Notes: generated by a model not told the origin, from the sequence alone. DNA of 5,377 bases from Candidatus Tariuqbacter arcticus (GCA_013202315.1 JABMRZ010000246.1:1-5377); one strand, 5' to 3'; shown: positions 1 to 5,213, counted from the first letter of the stretch. Made by a program: numbers and translations.

Positions 1-20
1 CGCATGAGCGTAGGAACGAG
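1..20. repeat. Possible edge of an intergenic palindromic repeat
   Basis: The first bases contain GAGCGTAGGAACGAG, close to one arm of the widespread intergenic palindrome family written GAGCGTGGGAACGAG. Only one arm lies inside the window, so no hairpin can be shown. The call rests on remembered family similarity. The same bases could instead be the 3' end of an upstream gene, because frame 3 runs open from the edge to a stop at 33-35. Confidence 0.25.
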
Positions 21-38
21 AAAGAACCCGTTTAATAA

Positions 39-68
39 ATAACAAATACTTTTGTCGCTCATTATAAT
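39..68 (+). promoter_or_regulatory. Candidate promoter of the amidohydrolase gene
   Basis: A perfect -10 hexamer TATAAT lies at 63-68. An ATAACA at 39-44 (4 of 6 matches to TTGACA) sits 18 bases upstream as a possible -35. Transcription would begin near base 75 and give a leader of about 36 nucleotides. The surroundings are AT-rich, so chance matches are likely. The -10 is convincing and the -35 is weak. Confidence 0.35.
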
Positions 69-110
69 TGATTTTCACAAATTAAAAATTAAAGCTGTTT
101 CAGACTCTAT

Positions 111-1454
111 ATGATTTCCAAAAACCAAAATGAAACCTGCCTGATAAAGGGCGCCCGAATCGCCTCTTTTAACAAAGAAATTTCCGGTTCAATTAAAGAT
201 GTTCTGATAAAGAAAGGCAGAATCGCCGCTATCGGTGATATCTTTGAACCTGCAGAAAAGGTAATCGACGGCGATAACTGTATAGTCGCCCCAGGTTTCA
301 TCCAGACTCATATTCATTTATGTCAGACCCTCTTTCGGGGACTCGCCGAAGACCTTCCATTACTCGATTGGCTGAAAAAGCATATATTACCGCTTGAAGC
401 GGCTCACGACCCCGATTCGCTTTACGATTCCGCTCGTTTGGGTTTAATCGAACTAATCCGCGGAGGAGTCACCACCTTTATGAGTATGGAAACTGTTCAT
501 AATTCCGATTCTGTGTTTCAAGCGGCGGTGGAATCGGCAATGAGAGCTTTCATCGGTAATGCTCTAATGGATATGGGAGATGATGTCCCTTCCAACAGTA
601 AGATGACTACTCAGCAGTGTTTATCCGAATCCCGGCGGCTAATCGATAGATACCACAATTCGAACAGCGGTTTGGTGAGTTACGCTTTTGCGCCCAGATT
701 CGTCCTCACCTGCAGTGAAGAACTGTTGAGTCAGGTAGCTTCGAAGGCGGAGGAATTGGGATTATTAGTTCATTCCCACGCCTCTGAAAACCGAGCAGAA
801 TGCGCGTTAGTCAAGCGAACCTTTGGTGTTTCAAACATCGAATATTTTGAGAAAGTTGGACTCGCCAAGCCGTATCTATGCCTGGCGCACTGCATTTGGG
901 TATCACCTCAAGAAATGGAAATATTACGCCGAAACGATATTAAAGTCCTCCACTGTCCCGGGAGCAATCTAAAACTTGGATCCGGGATAGCTGACATCTT
1001 CACTATGAAGCGGATGGGCGTTAAAATATCCCTTGGTGCGGATGGCGCCCCCTGCAATAATACTCTTGACCCTTTCAACGAAATGCGATTAGCCGGGCTT
1101 CTGCAAAAACTGAAATATGGAACAGATGCGATTTCCGCGCGGGAAATATTCAGAATCGCCACACTCGGCGGCGCGGAATGTCTGGGCATCAACGCAATAA
1201 CCGGTTCGATTGAAATAGGTAAAGAAGCCGATTTAATCTTGATAAGAGCCGATAGACCTCACAATATCCCCAATGATGAAACCGACATCTTCACCCAATT
1301 AGTCTATTCCACCCGCGCAGATGATGTGATTATGACTATGGTCGGCGGAAAAATCCTTTTTGAGAATAACGAAGTTATTCCGTTCGATGAAGATGAGGTG
1401 AAATCCGCCGCTGGCAAATCGCTTAATAGCATACTCAACAGAATTGATTTGTAA
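111..1454 (+). CDS. Zn-dependent amidohydrolase, SAH/MTA/5'-deoxyadenosine deaminase type
   Basis: This 447-residue protein belongs to the TRZ/ATZ-MtaD branch of the amidohydrolase superfamily, cytoplasmic enzymes that hydrolyse an amino or chloro group off a purine or triazine ring. Expected metal ligands are visible: HxH at His67 and His69, His223 in HSHASE, and Asp311 in GADGAPCNN. Glu226 is the likely proton shuttle and His260 (LAHC) the likely polarising histidine. Flanking segments form the small beta domain, and the C-terminal GKEADLILI strand is typical. Length is normal for the family. The APRFVLTCSEELL and GADGAPCNNTLDPFNEMRLA segments match proteins usually annotated 5'-deoxyadenosine deaminase, so salvage of radical-SAM or methylation by-products is the best guess. 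Guanine or N-ethylammeline-type substrates are not excluded. The ATG has no Shine-Dalgarno sequence, but no better start exists downstream before the conserved N-terminal strand. No neighbour shares its pathway. Confidence 0.9.
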   Translation: MISKNQNETCLIKGARIASFNKEISGSIKDVLIKKGRIAAIGDIFEPAEKVIDGDNCIVAPGFIQTHIHLCQTLFRGLAEDLPLLDWLKKHILPLEAAHDPDSLYDSARLGLIELIRGGVTTFMSMETVHNSDSVFQAAVESAMRAFIGNALMDMGDDVPSNSKMTTQQCLSESRRLIDRYHNSNSGLVSYAFAPRFVLTCSEELLSQVASKAEELGLLVHSHASENRAECALVKRTFGVSNIEYFEKVGLAKPYLCLAHCIWVSPQEMEILRRNDIKVLHCPGSNLKLGSGIADIFTMKRMGVKISLGADGAPCNNTLDPFNEMRLAGLLQKLKYGTDAISAREIFRIATLGGAECLGINAITGSIEIGKEADLILIRADRPHNIPNDETDIFTQLVYSTRADDVIMTMVGGKILFENNEVIPFDEDEVKSAAGKSLNSILNRIDL

Positions 1455-1495
1455 TGATAGTATTTTGTTAGGTAGTATCTTATAACTTAAAAAAA

Positions 1496-1543
1496 TTGCA
1501 AATGAGTCGCATAATTGCAATTGATATTCAGACATAGTTGCAA
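1496..1543. repeat. Three TTGCAA palindromes, operator-like
   Basis: TTGCAA occurs at 1496-1501, 1515-1520 and 1538-1543. The second lies in the perfect 10-bp palindrome AATTGCAATT (1513-1522). The second and third share the longer TTGCAATT and start 23 bases apart, about two helical turns. One touches the -35 and the other the -10 of the candidate promoter at 1521-1550, where a repressor would be expected. No bound regulator can be named. Confidence 0.35.
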
Positions 1544-1550
1544 TTATAAT
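1521..1550 (+). promoter_or_regulatory. Candidate promoter P1 of the NifX-like gene
   Basis: TTGATA at 1521-1526 (5 of 6 matches to TTGACA) and a perfect TATAAT at 1545-1550 are separated by 18 bases. The surrounding blocks TTGATATTCA and CAATTATAA recur exactly at 2140-2166, upstream of the DUF5320 gene. This makes the site much more credible than an isolated match. It would give a leader of about 160 nucleotides before the NifX-like gene. Confidence 0.5.
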
Positions 1551-1587
1551 ACTATAATTTCCTCCACTAACTATCCATTTCCTCCCT

Positions 1588-1616
1588 TTGAATCTACAAG
1601 ATATTGAAATTATAAC
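1588..1616 (+). promoter_or_regulatory. Alternative promoter for the NifX-like gene
   Basis: TTGAAT at 1588-1593 (4 of 6) and TATAAC at 1611-1616 (5 of 6) have the optimal 17-base spacing. The start would fall near 1623 and give a leader of about 95 nucleotides. The block is not repeated elsewhere in the window, so it is less convincing than the site at 1521-1550. Both could be used. Confidence 0.3.
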
Positions 1617-1705
1617 ACATATAATAATCGCTCATAATAGACTCAATTGGTATAGTGATTGCTATTATTAAAGGAAGAATGATCAGTCAACTACAATTGA
1701 TAACC

Positions 1706-1711
1706 AAGGAG
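1706..1711 (+). promoter_or_regulatory. Shine-Dalgarno sequence of the NifX-like gene
   Basis: AAGGAG ends seven bases before the ATG at 1719 and fixes that start. It shows this organism uses canonical Shine-Dalgarno initiation here, unlike the amidohydrolase and porX genes, which have none. Confidence 0.85.
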
Positions 1712-1718
1712 TTAGTTA

Positions 1719-2078
1719 ATGAAAGCGGCGTTCACAGTTAAAGGGAATGATTTAGATGCAGATGTCGATCCTCGCTTCGGGCGAGCGGCTAACTTTCTGA
1801 TAATCGACACCGAAACCGGAATATATGAAATCGTCAGCAATCAACAGAATTTGAATCTGGACAGCGGCGCTGGCATTCAATCGGCGGAAAGCATCGTTCG
1901 ACACAAAGCCGATGTCGTCCTGACCGGTCATTGCGGACCCAATGCATTCAGAACCTTGACTGCTGCGGGAGTTAAATTGGTCGTCGGAGTTGAAGGCTCG
2001 GTCAGACAGGCGCTTGAGAAATTTAAGAATGGCGAATACCAGTACGCCCAAACCGCCGATGTTGAAGGACATTGGTGA
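1719..2078 (+). CDS. NifX/NifB-family (MTH1175-type) iron-sulfur-associated protein
   Basis: This 119-residue single-domain protein belongs to the dinitrogenase iron-molybdenum cofactor biosynthesis family (NifX, NifY, VnfX, NifB C-terminus, RNase H-like fold). Family signatures are the N-terminal AAFTVKGNDLDADVDPRFGRA strand-loop (DPRFGRA at residues 17-23), GAGIQSAE (50-57) and LTGHCGPNAF (68-77), followed by the GVKLVVG strand and the helix SVRQALEKFKNG. Cys72 is the only cysteine and sits beside His71, so metal binding would probably need oligomers or partners. Length is normal for stand-alone members common in anaerobes and archaea, whose molecular role is mostly untested. The family includes Fe-S cofactor carriers and the iron-sulfur storage protein IssA. 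No nitrogenase gene is visible, so a nitrogen-fixation label would be misleading. It precedes the DUF5320 gene by 167 bp, and the two share promoter blocks. Confidence 0.88.
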   Translation: MKAAFTVKGNDLDADVDPRFGRAANFLIIDTETGIYEIVSNQQNLNLDSGAGIQSAESIVRHKADVVLTGHCGPNAFRTLTAAGVKLVVGVEGSVRQALEKFKNGEYQYAQTADVEGHW

Positions 2079-2245
2079 ACTTTATGCGCTATACAATGAA
2101 TTCACCGACTATGATGACCTTTGATTAGTGCACACATACTTGATATTCAATGAATTACAATTATAAATCATCCTCGAACTTCAAAGAAGTAAAGTATTAC
2201 CAGTATTAAAAAGCAAAACACAGCGATAATAAAAGGAGAATTAAA
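2079..2245. other. Gap between the NifX-like and DUF5320 genes
   Basis: This AT-rich 167-bp spacer holds the promoter candidate at 2140-2167 and the Shine-Dalgarno AAGGAG at 2233-2238. No GC-rich hairpin with a T-run is seen, so read-through from the NifX-like gene remains possible. Confidence 0.5.
2140..2167 (+). promoter_or_regulatory. Candidate promoter P2 of the DUF5320 gene pair
   Basis: TTGATA at 2140-2145 and TATAAA at 2162-2167 are separated by 16 bases, each matching 5 of 6 consensus positions. The blocks TTGATATTCA (2140-2149) and CAATTATAA (2158-2166) are identical to those at 1521-1549. The intervening segment is 8 bases here and 10 there. Transcription would start near 2173, giving a leader of about 70 nucleotides. 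It lacks the TTGCAA palindromes found at the first copy. Confidence 0.5.
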
Positions 2246-2626
2246 ATGCCGCGAGGAGATAGAACCGGACCCGTCGGCGCAGGACCTATGACCGGCAAAG
2301 CCGCCGGATACTGCGCCGGATATAACACACCTGGATATATGAATCCTATGCCTGGCAGGGGTTGGGGCGGAAGAGGGGGATTCAGAGGCGCTGGAAGAGG
2401 AGGAATACCCTGGGGAGGCGGAAGAGGAAGAGCTTGGGGCGGCGGAAGAGGACCAGGCTGGTATGCCGGAGGGTATCCGCCATATCACGAATTACCGACC
2501 GTTGAAGTGCCGCGCGAAACGGAAATCCAGGATTTAAAAGCCCAGGCAGAATACTTCAAATCCGCCCTAACGGAAATTAAAAACCGCCTGGATGAATTAA
2601 GTCGTCAAGAAAGCGAAAATAAATAA
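2246..2626 (+). CDS. DUF5320 protein with Gly/Arg/Trp-rich body and coiled coil
   Basis: The 126-residue product opens with MPRGDRTGPVGAGPMTGKAA and continues GYCAGYNTPGYMN, the recognisable DUF5320 start found in small proteins beside NifX-like genes in many anaerobes. Residues 37-76 are a low-complexity cationic stretch with RGG-like motifs (WGGRGGFRGAGRGG) and a tandem octapeptide WGGGRGRA/WGGGRGPG at 56-71, encoded by a 24-bp repeat at 2411-2458. There is no acidic residue between positions 6 and 81. Residues 94-118 then give perfect heptads (I94, L97, A101, F104, L108, I111, L115, L118), predicting a coiled coil. The only cysteine is Cys23. There is no signal peptide or membrane segment. 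AAGGAG at 2233-2238, seven bases before the ATG, supports the start. Function is unknown. An oligomeric cationic scaffold is my inference. Confidence 0.85.
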   Translation: MPRGDRTGPVGAGPMTGKAAGYCAGYNTPGYMNPMPGRGWGGRGGFRGAGRGGIPWGGGRGRAWGGGRGPGWYAGGYPPYHELPTVEVPRETEIQDLKAQAEYFKSALTEIKNRLDELSRQESENK

Positions 2627-2630
2627 GGAG
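2625..2630 (+). promoter_or_regulatory. Shine-Dalgarno overlapping the DUF5320 stop codon
   Basis: AAGGAG begins inside the TAA stop (2624-2626) of the DUF5320 gene and lies ten bases before the ATG at 2641. This suggests translational coupling of the two genes. A closer ATG at 2633 is followed at once by TAA and cannot be the start. Confidence 0.7.
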
Positions 2631-2640
2631 TTATGTAATT

Positions 2641-2865
2641 ATGCCTAATGGATCTGGGAATCGCGGAGGCGGCGGTCAAGGAGGCGGTGGCGGTGGAATG
2701 GGCGGCGGTCAAGGAGGCGGCCGCGGTATGGGCGGCGGACGCGGATTAGGACCCAGCGGAAATTGCGTATGCCCCAAATGCGCCGCAACCGCCCCACATC
2801 AACGCGGAGCGCCCTGCAATTCGATGAAATGCCCCAAATGCGGCGCCACTATGACACGCGAATAG
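2641..2865 (+). CDS. Gly-rich small protein with C-terminal six-Cys CPxC module
   Basis: This 74-residue protein has two parts. Residues 1-40 contain 25 glycines with scattered Arg, Gln and Met (for example MGGGQGGGRGMGGGRG), a disordered cationic tail. Residues 42-67 carry six cysteines: C42, C44 and C47, then eleven residues, then C59, C64 and C67. His53 lies in APHQRGAPC. The pattern CxCPxC-x11-C-x4-CPxC resembles a small zinc-ribbon or Fe-S module that I recognise from short proteins near NifX/DUF5320 genes, without a characterised function. The only acidic residue is the C-terminal Glu74. It lies 14 bp after the DUF5320 stop, clearly in the same transcript. Zinc or an iron-sulfur cluster could occupy the cysteines, and the sequence does not decide. 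A role as metal-binding partner of the NifX-like protein is inferred from context. Confidence 0.8.
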   Translation: MPNGSGNRGGGGQGGGGGGMGGGQGGGRGMGGGRGLGPSGNCVCPKCAATAPHQRGAPCNSMKCPKCGATMTRE

Positions 2866-2888
2866 GGTCGATTTGAAGAATGAGCTTC

Positions 2889-3025
2889 TTGTAAAACTCC
2901 AAACTTATTGATATTATCATTCTGAACGAAGTGAAGAATCTCTTGTTTTTCAATAACTTACAATTTATGAGATCCTTCTCCCGAATTGTCGGAATCAGGA
3001 TGACGGTTCTTAAAGAGTTTTACAA
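2889..3025. repeat. 137-bp inverted-repeat element with nested REP-like arms
   Basis: TTGTAAAACTC at 2889-2899 is matched perfectly in inverse by GAGTTTTACAA at 3015-3025 (11 bp). Nested inside are 2917-2942 (TCATTCTGA through GAAGAATCTC) and 2969-3003 (GAGATCCTTC through TCAGGATGA), which pair as 10-bp and 9-bp arms with one imperfect position each. The inner arms resemble the ATTCTGAACGAAGTGAAG intergenic repeat family of FCB-type genomes. No clear target-site duplication flanks the element. It could act as a transcription terminator after the Gly-rich gene or be a small non-autonomous mobile repeat. Confidence 0.6.
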
Positions 3026-3086
3026 ATACCTCTAATTGTAATGATTCAAACCCTGTTGGATGGATTTTTAGCCTGCCATTCATCTA

Positions 3087-3114
3087 ACTTGGCACTTGGC
3101 ACTTGACACTTGAT
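3087..3114 (+). repeat. Four tandem heptamers ACTTGRC before porX
   Basis: The units are ACTTGGC, ACTTGGC, ACTTGAC and ACTTGAT, directly adjacent and ending ten bases before the porX ATG. Each contains a -35-like hexamer (TTGGCA, TTGGCA, TTGACA, TTGATA). The last unit also contains a TTG at 3110 in frame with porX. A seven-base unit is prone to slippage. Confidence 0.75.
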
Positions 3115-3124
3115 ACTATATAAA
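3089..3124 (+). promoter_or_regulatory. Candidate porX promoter within the heptamer repeat
   Basis: Several pairings are possible. TTGGCA at 3096-3101 lies 17 bases from TATAAA at 3119-3124. TTGGCA at 3089-3094 lies 19 bases from TACTAT at 3114-3119, which has an extended TG two bases upstream of it. The second would start transcription at about the ATG (3125) and make a nearly leaderless message, consistent with the absence of a Shine-Dalgarno sequence. Confidence 0.3.
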
Positions 3125-4681
3125 ATGGAAACTAAGAAAATATTATGGGTCGACGATGAGATCGACCTCCTGAAATCGCACATAATGTTCCTCGGGAGCA
3201 AGGGATATGATGTCATCCCAGCCGCCAACGGGGATGACGCCATCGAACTGGTGCGCCAGGAAAACTTCGATGTCGTGCTTTTGGACGAAATGATGCCCGG
3301 ACGGGACGGCTTGTCGACATTAGTAGCAATGAAGGAAATCCGACCCGATCTGCCGGTGATTATGATTACCAAAAACGAAGAAGAAACACTGATGGAAGAA
3401 GCCATCGGCTCCAAAATCGATGACTACCTAACTAAGCCGGTGAATCCCAGCCAAATCCTGATGGCCTTGAAAAAAATCATTGAAGGGAAAAAGCTGTCCG
3501 AAGAACGCTTGTCCCGAGATTATGTCCAGGAATTTCAACAGATTAACCTGACGCTGGTGGACAATATCGGCTGGCAGGATTGGATTGATATTCATGTCAA
3601 ACTCACCGGATGGGAAGTGGAACTCGACCGCCACCCGGATATGGGACTTCAGCAGTCCCTTGAAGGGCAGCGAGAGACCTGTAATGGTGATTTCTCTAAG
3701 TTCATCGAACAAAACTATCGTAAATGGATGAAAAATTCCGACCGCCCCCCGCTTTCCGTCGATGTTGTCGGTAAATATGTGTTTCCACTGCTGAAAACCG
3801 GTAAAAATGTTTTATTCCTGGTGGTCGACTGTATGAGAATGGATCAGTGGCTGGCGATTGAAGACTTGTTGGGAGACTTCTTCAACCTCAAGCGAGACTA
3901 TTATTATTCCATCCTTCCCACTGCGACCCCTTACGCCCGAAACGCTCTTTTCGCCGGACTCTTCCCCGCTGAAATTGAACAACAGTATAAAGACCTTTGG
4001 CAAAAGGGCGAAGAAGACGAATCTTCTTCCAACCGTTATGAACGACAACTAATGGAAAACCAACTCGCGAGCGCAGGTATCTCCCTTAAACCCGAACCTA
4101 AGTATATAAAAATATTGGATTCCGAAGAAGGCGTCCGAGTCGAGCGGAAAGTTGCATCCCTCTTCAATATCCCCTTAATCTCGATTGTGATTAACTTCGT
4201 CGATATCTTGGCTCACAGCCGCGCTTCCAGCGATATCATCAAGGAGATGGTTCCCAACGAATCCGCCTACCGGTCGATAGTCCGTTCCTGGTTCGAACAT
4301 TCTTCGCTGTTCTCACTCCTGAAAACCTTCGCTTCCCGGCATAACACCGTAGTTGTAATGACATCCGACCATGGTTCCGTCCGAGTCCAGCGTGGAACTA
4401 AGGTCATCAGCGACAGGGATGCTTCGACCAACCTCCGCTACAAACACGGAAGGAACCTGAAATGCGACCGCAAACACGCTCTTTTCGTCAAAGAACCCAC
4501 CGATTTCAATCTACCACAGAGAGGCATCAACGCCAACTATATCATCGCCAAAGAAGACTATTACTTCATCTACCCCACCAATTACAATAAGTATCTGAAT
4601 TATTTCCGCTACAGTTTCCAGCATGGGGGCGTCTCCCTGGAAGAAATGATTCTCCCCATCTACACTATGGAAAGAAGATGA
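3125..4681 (+). CDS. porX: PorX-type response regulator with PglZ/alkaline-phosphatase-like domain
   Basis: The 518-residue protein starts with a CheY-like receiver (about 3-120): acidic pocket Asp10/Asp11, phosphoacceptor Asp54 in VLLDEMMPG, Thr82 and Lys104 in LTKP. A helical linker (about 122-205) leads to a PglZ domain of the alkaline phosphatase superfamily (about 210-518). Probable metal and catalytic positions there are Asp235 (VVDCMRMDQW), Thr266 or Thr268 in LPTATPYARNALFAG, Asp360/His364 (NFVDILAHS), Asp415/His416 (TSDHGS) and His500 (QHGGVSLEEM). Length and architecture match PorX, which in Bacteroidota receives phosphate from PorY, hydrolyses phosphodiester substrates and controls type IX secretion. 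No secretion gene is in view, so the output here is open. I chose ATG 3125 over the in-frame TTG at 3110, which lies inside a tandem repeat and would add five unconserved residues. Neither start has a Shine-Dalgarno. The stop overlaps tsaE by four bases. Confidence 0.9.
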   Translation: METKKILWVDDEIDLLKSHIMFLGSKGYDVIPAANGDDAIELVRQENFDVVLLDEMMPGRDGLSTLVAMKEIRPDLPVIMITKNEEETLMEEAIGSKIDDYLTKPVNPSQILMALKKIIEGKKLSEERLSRDYVQEFQQINLTLVDNIGWQDWIDIHVKLTGWEVELDRHPDMGLQQSLEGQRETCNGDFSKFIEQNYRKWMKNSDRPPLSVDVVGKYVFPLLKTGKNVLFLVVDCMRMDQWLAIEDLLGDFFNLKRDYYYSILPTATPYARNALFAGLFPAEIEQQYKDLWQKGEEDESSSNRYERQLMENQLASAGISLKPEPKYIKILDSEEGVRVERKVASLFNIPLISIVINFVDILAHSRASSDIIKEMVPNESAYRSIVRSWFEHSSLFSLLKTFASRHNTVVVMTSDHGSVRVQRGTKVISDRDASTNLRYKHGRNLKCDRKHALFVKEPTDFNLPQRGINANYIIAKEDYYFIYPTNYNKYLNYFRYSFQHGGVSLEEMILPIYTMERR

Positions 4682-5109
4682 ATCTGTGCGGAGAATTCAC
4701 CAGCTCCAACCCGGAAGACACTCTGTCTCTGGGTAACAATATCGCCTCTTTACTGGAAGCTGGTGATATTGTCTTTCTGATTGGCGATTTGGGAAGCGGT
4801 AAAACCCTAATCGCCAGGGGAATCGCCCGCGGATTGGGATATGACGGCCCCGTCACTTCACCTTCTTTCACTTTAGTTAAAACCTACCCGGGCAAGCATA
4901 CCATACATCACTGCGACTTATACCGACTCCAGCCGGAGGATGACTTGTATGAATTGGGCTTGGAAGATATAATCGGCGAAAATACCCTCGTCATCTTCGA
5001 ATGGGGGGAGGATTTCCCCGTCATATCTTATATCCCCCGATGGGAAATCAGAATTAAATTCGCTGAATCCGCCGATCGACGGACTATTGAATGGAAGAAA
5101 GTCGAATAA
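4678..5109 (+). CDS. tsaE: tRNA threonylcarbamoyladenosine biosynthesis ATPase TsaE
   Basis: TsaE is the small P-loop ATPase that works with TsaB and TsaD to place threonylcarbamoyl on A37 of ANN-decoding tRNAs, a cytoplasmic and normally essential step. The 143 residues match the usual length. Visible motifs are Walker A GDLGSGKT (36-43), the SPSFTLV segment (61-67), HHCDLYRL (77-84) and the acidic IFEWGE stretch (106-111) that stands for Walker B. The ATG overlaps the porX stop as ATGA, so it is probably translated by re-initiation. There is no separate promoter, so its expression should follow porX. The porX-tsaE order is one I know from Bacteroidota. The C-terminus is complete and followed by a 268-bp gap. 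Confidence 0.95.
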   Translation: MNLCGEFTSSNPEDTLSLGNNIASLLEAGDIVFLIGDLGSGKTLIARGIARGLGYDGPVTSPSFTLVKTYPGKHTIHHCDLYRLQPEDDLYELGLEDIIGENTLVIFEWGEDFPVISYIPRWEIRIKFAESADRRTIEWKKVE

Positions 5110-5113
5110 TATA

Positions 5114-5146
5114 ATCGGTTATCAATCCTTTTAGCTATCGGTTATC
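5114..5146. repeat. Direct repeat of ATCGGTTATC after tsaE
   Basis: The decamer ATCGGTTATC occurs at 5114-5123 and 5137-5146, 23 bases from start to start. It begins five bases after the tsaE stop. It may be a short repeat remnant. No function can be read from it. Confidence 0.5.
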
Positions 5147-5197
5147 TATTCTAATGAGCAGATTGTATTTATTAGACATATGGAAACATTTAGTTTA

Positions 5198-5213
5198 TCC
5201 CGAAGGGTCGGGA
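5198..5213 (+). terminator. Hairpin downstream of tsaE, possible terminator
   Basis: TCCCGA, loop AGGG and TCGGGA form a perfect 6-bp stem with a four-base loop. No T-run follows (CAGCATC), so it is not a classical intrinsic terminator, but it is the first GC-rich hairpin after the porX-tsaE operon. It may equally be only part of the surrounding repeat. Confidence 0.35.

Noticed and set aside
1..35. Frame open from the window edge to TAA at 33-35, reading HERRNEKEPV
   Set aside because: Ten codons cannot be told from chance, and the same bases look like a repeat arm. The C-terminus of an upstream gene remains possible but unsupported.
1719..2078. Nitrogen-fixation cofactor gene nifX proper
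   Set aside because: The protein is a short stand-alone family member, and no nifH, nifD, nifK, nifE, nifN or nifB is in the window.
2084..2128. 14-residue frame beginning MRYTMNSPTM after the NifX-like gene
   Set aside because: No Shine-Dalgarno, very short, and it lies in an AT-rich gap beside the P2 promoter.
2875..2890. AAGAA/TTCTT stem after the Gly-rich gene as a terminator
   Set aside because: Only five A-T-rich pairs and no T-run. The larger palindrome downstream is a better candidate.
2889..3025. CRISPR or insertion sequence
   Set aside because: There are no regularly spaced direct repeats and no transposase reading frame. Two inverted arms fit a REP/MITE-like unit instead.
2967..3035. 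22-residue frame beginning MRSFSRIVGI
   Set aside because: It lies almost entirely inside the right half of the inverted-repeat element, so it is translated repeat.
3110..3124. TTG start adding five residues to PorX
   Set aside because: The TTG is part of a tandem heptamer, the added residues are not part of the receiver fold, and no Shine-Dalgarno precedes it.
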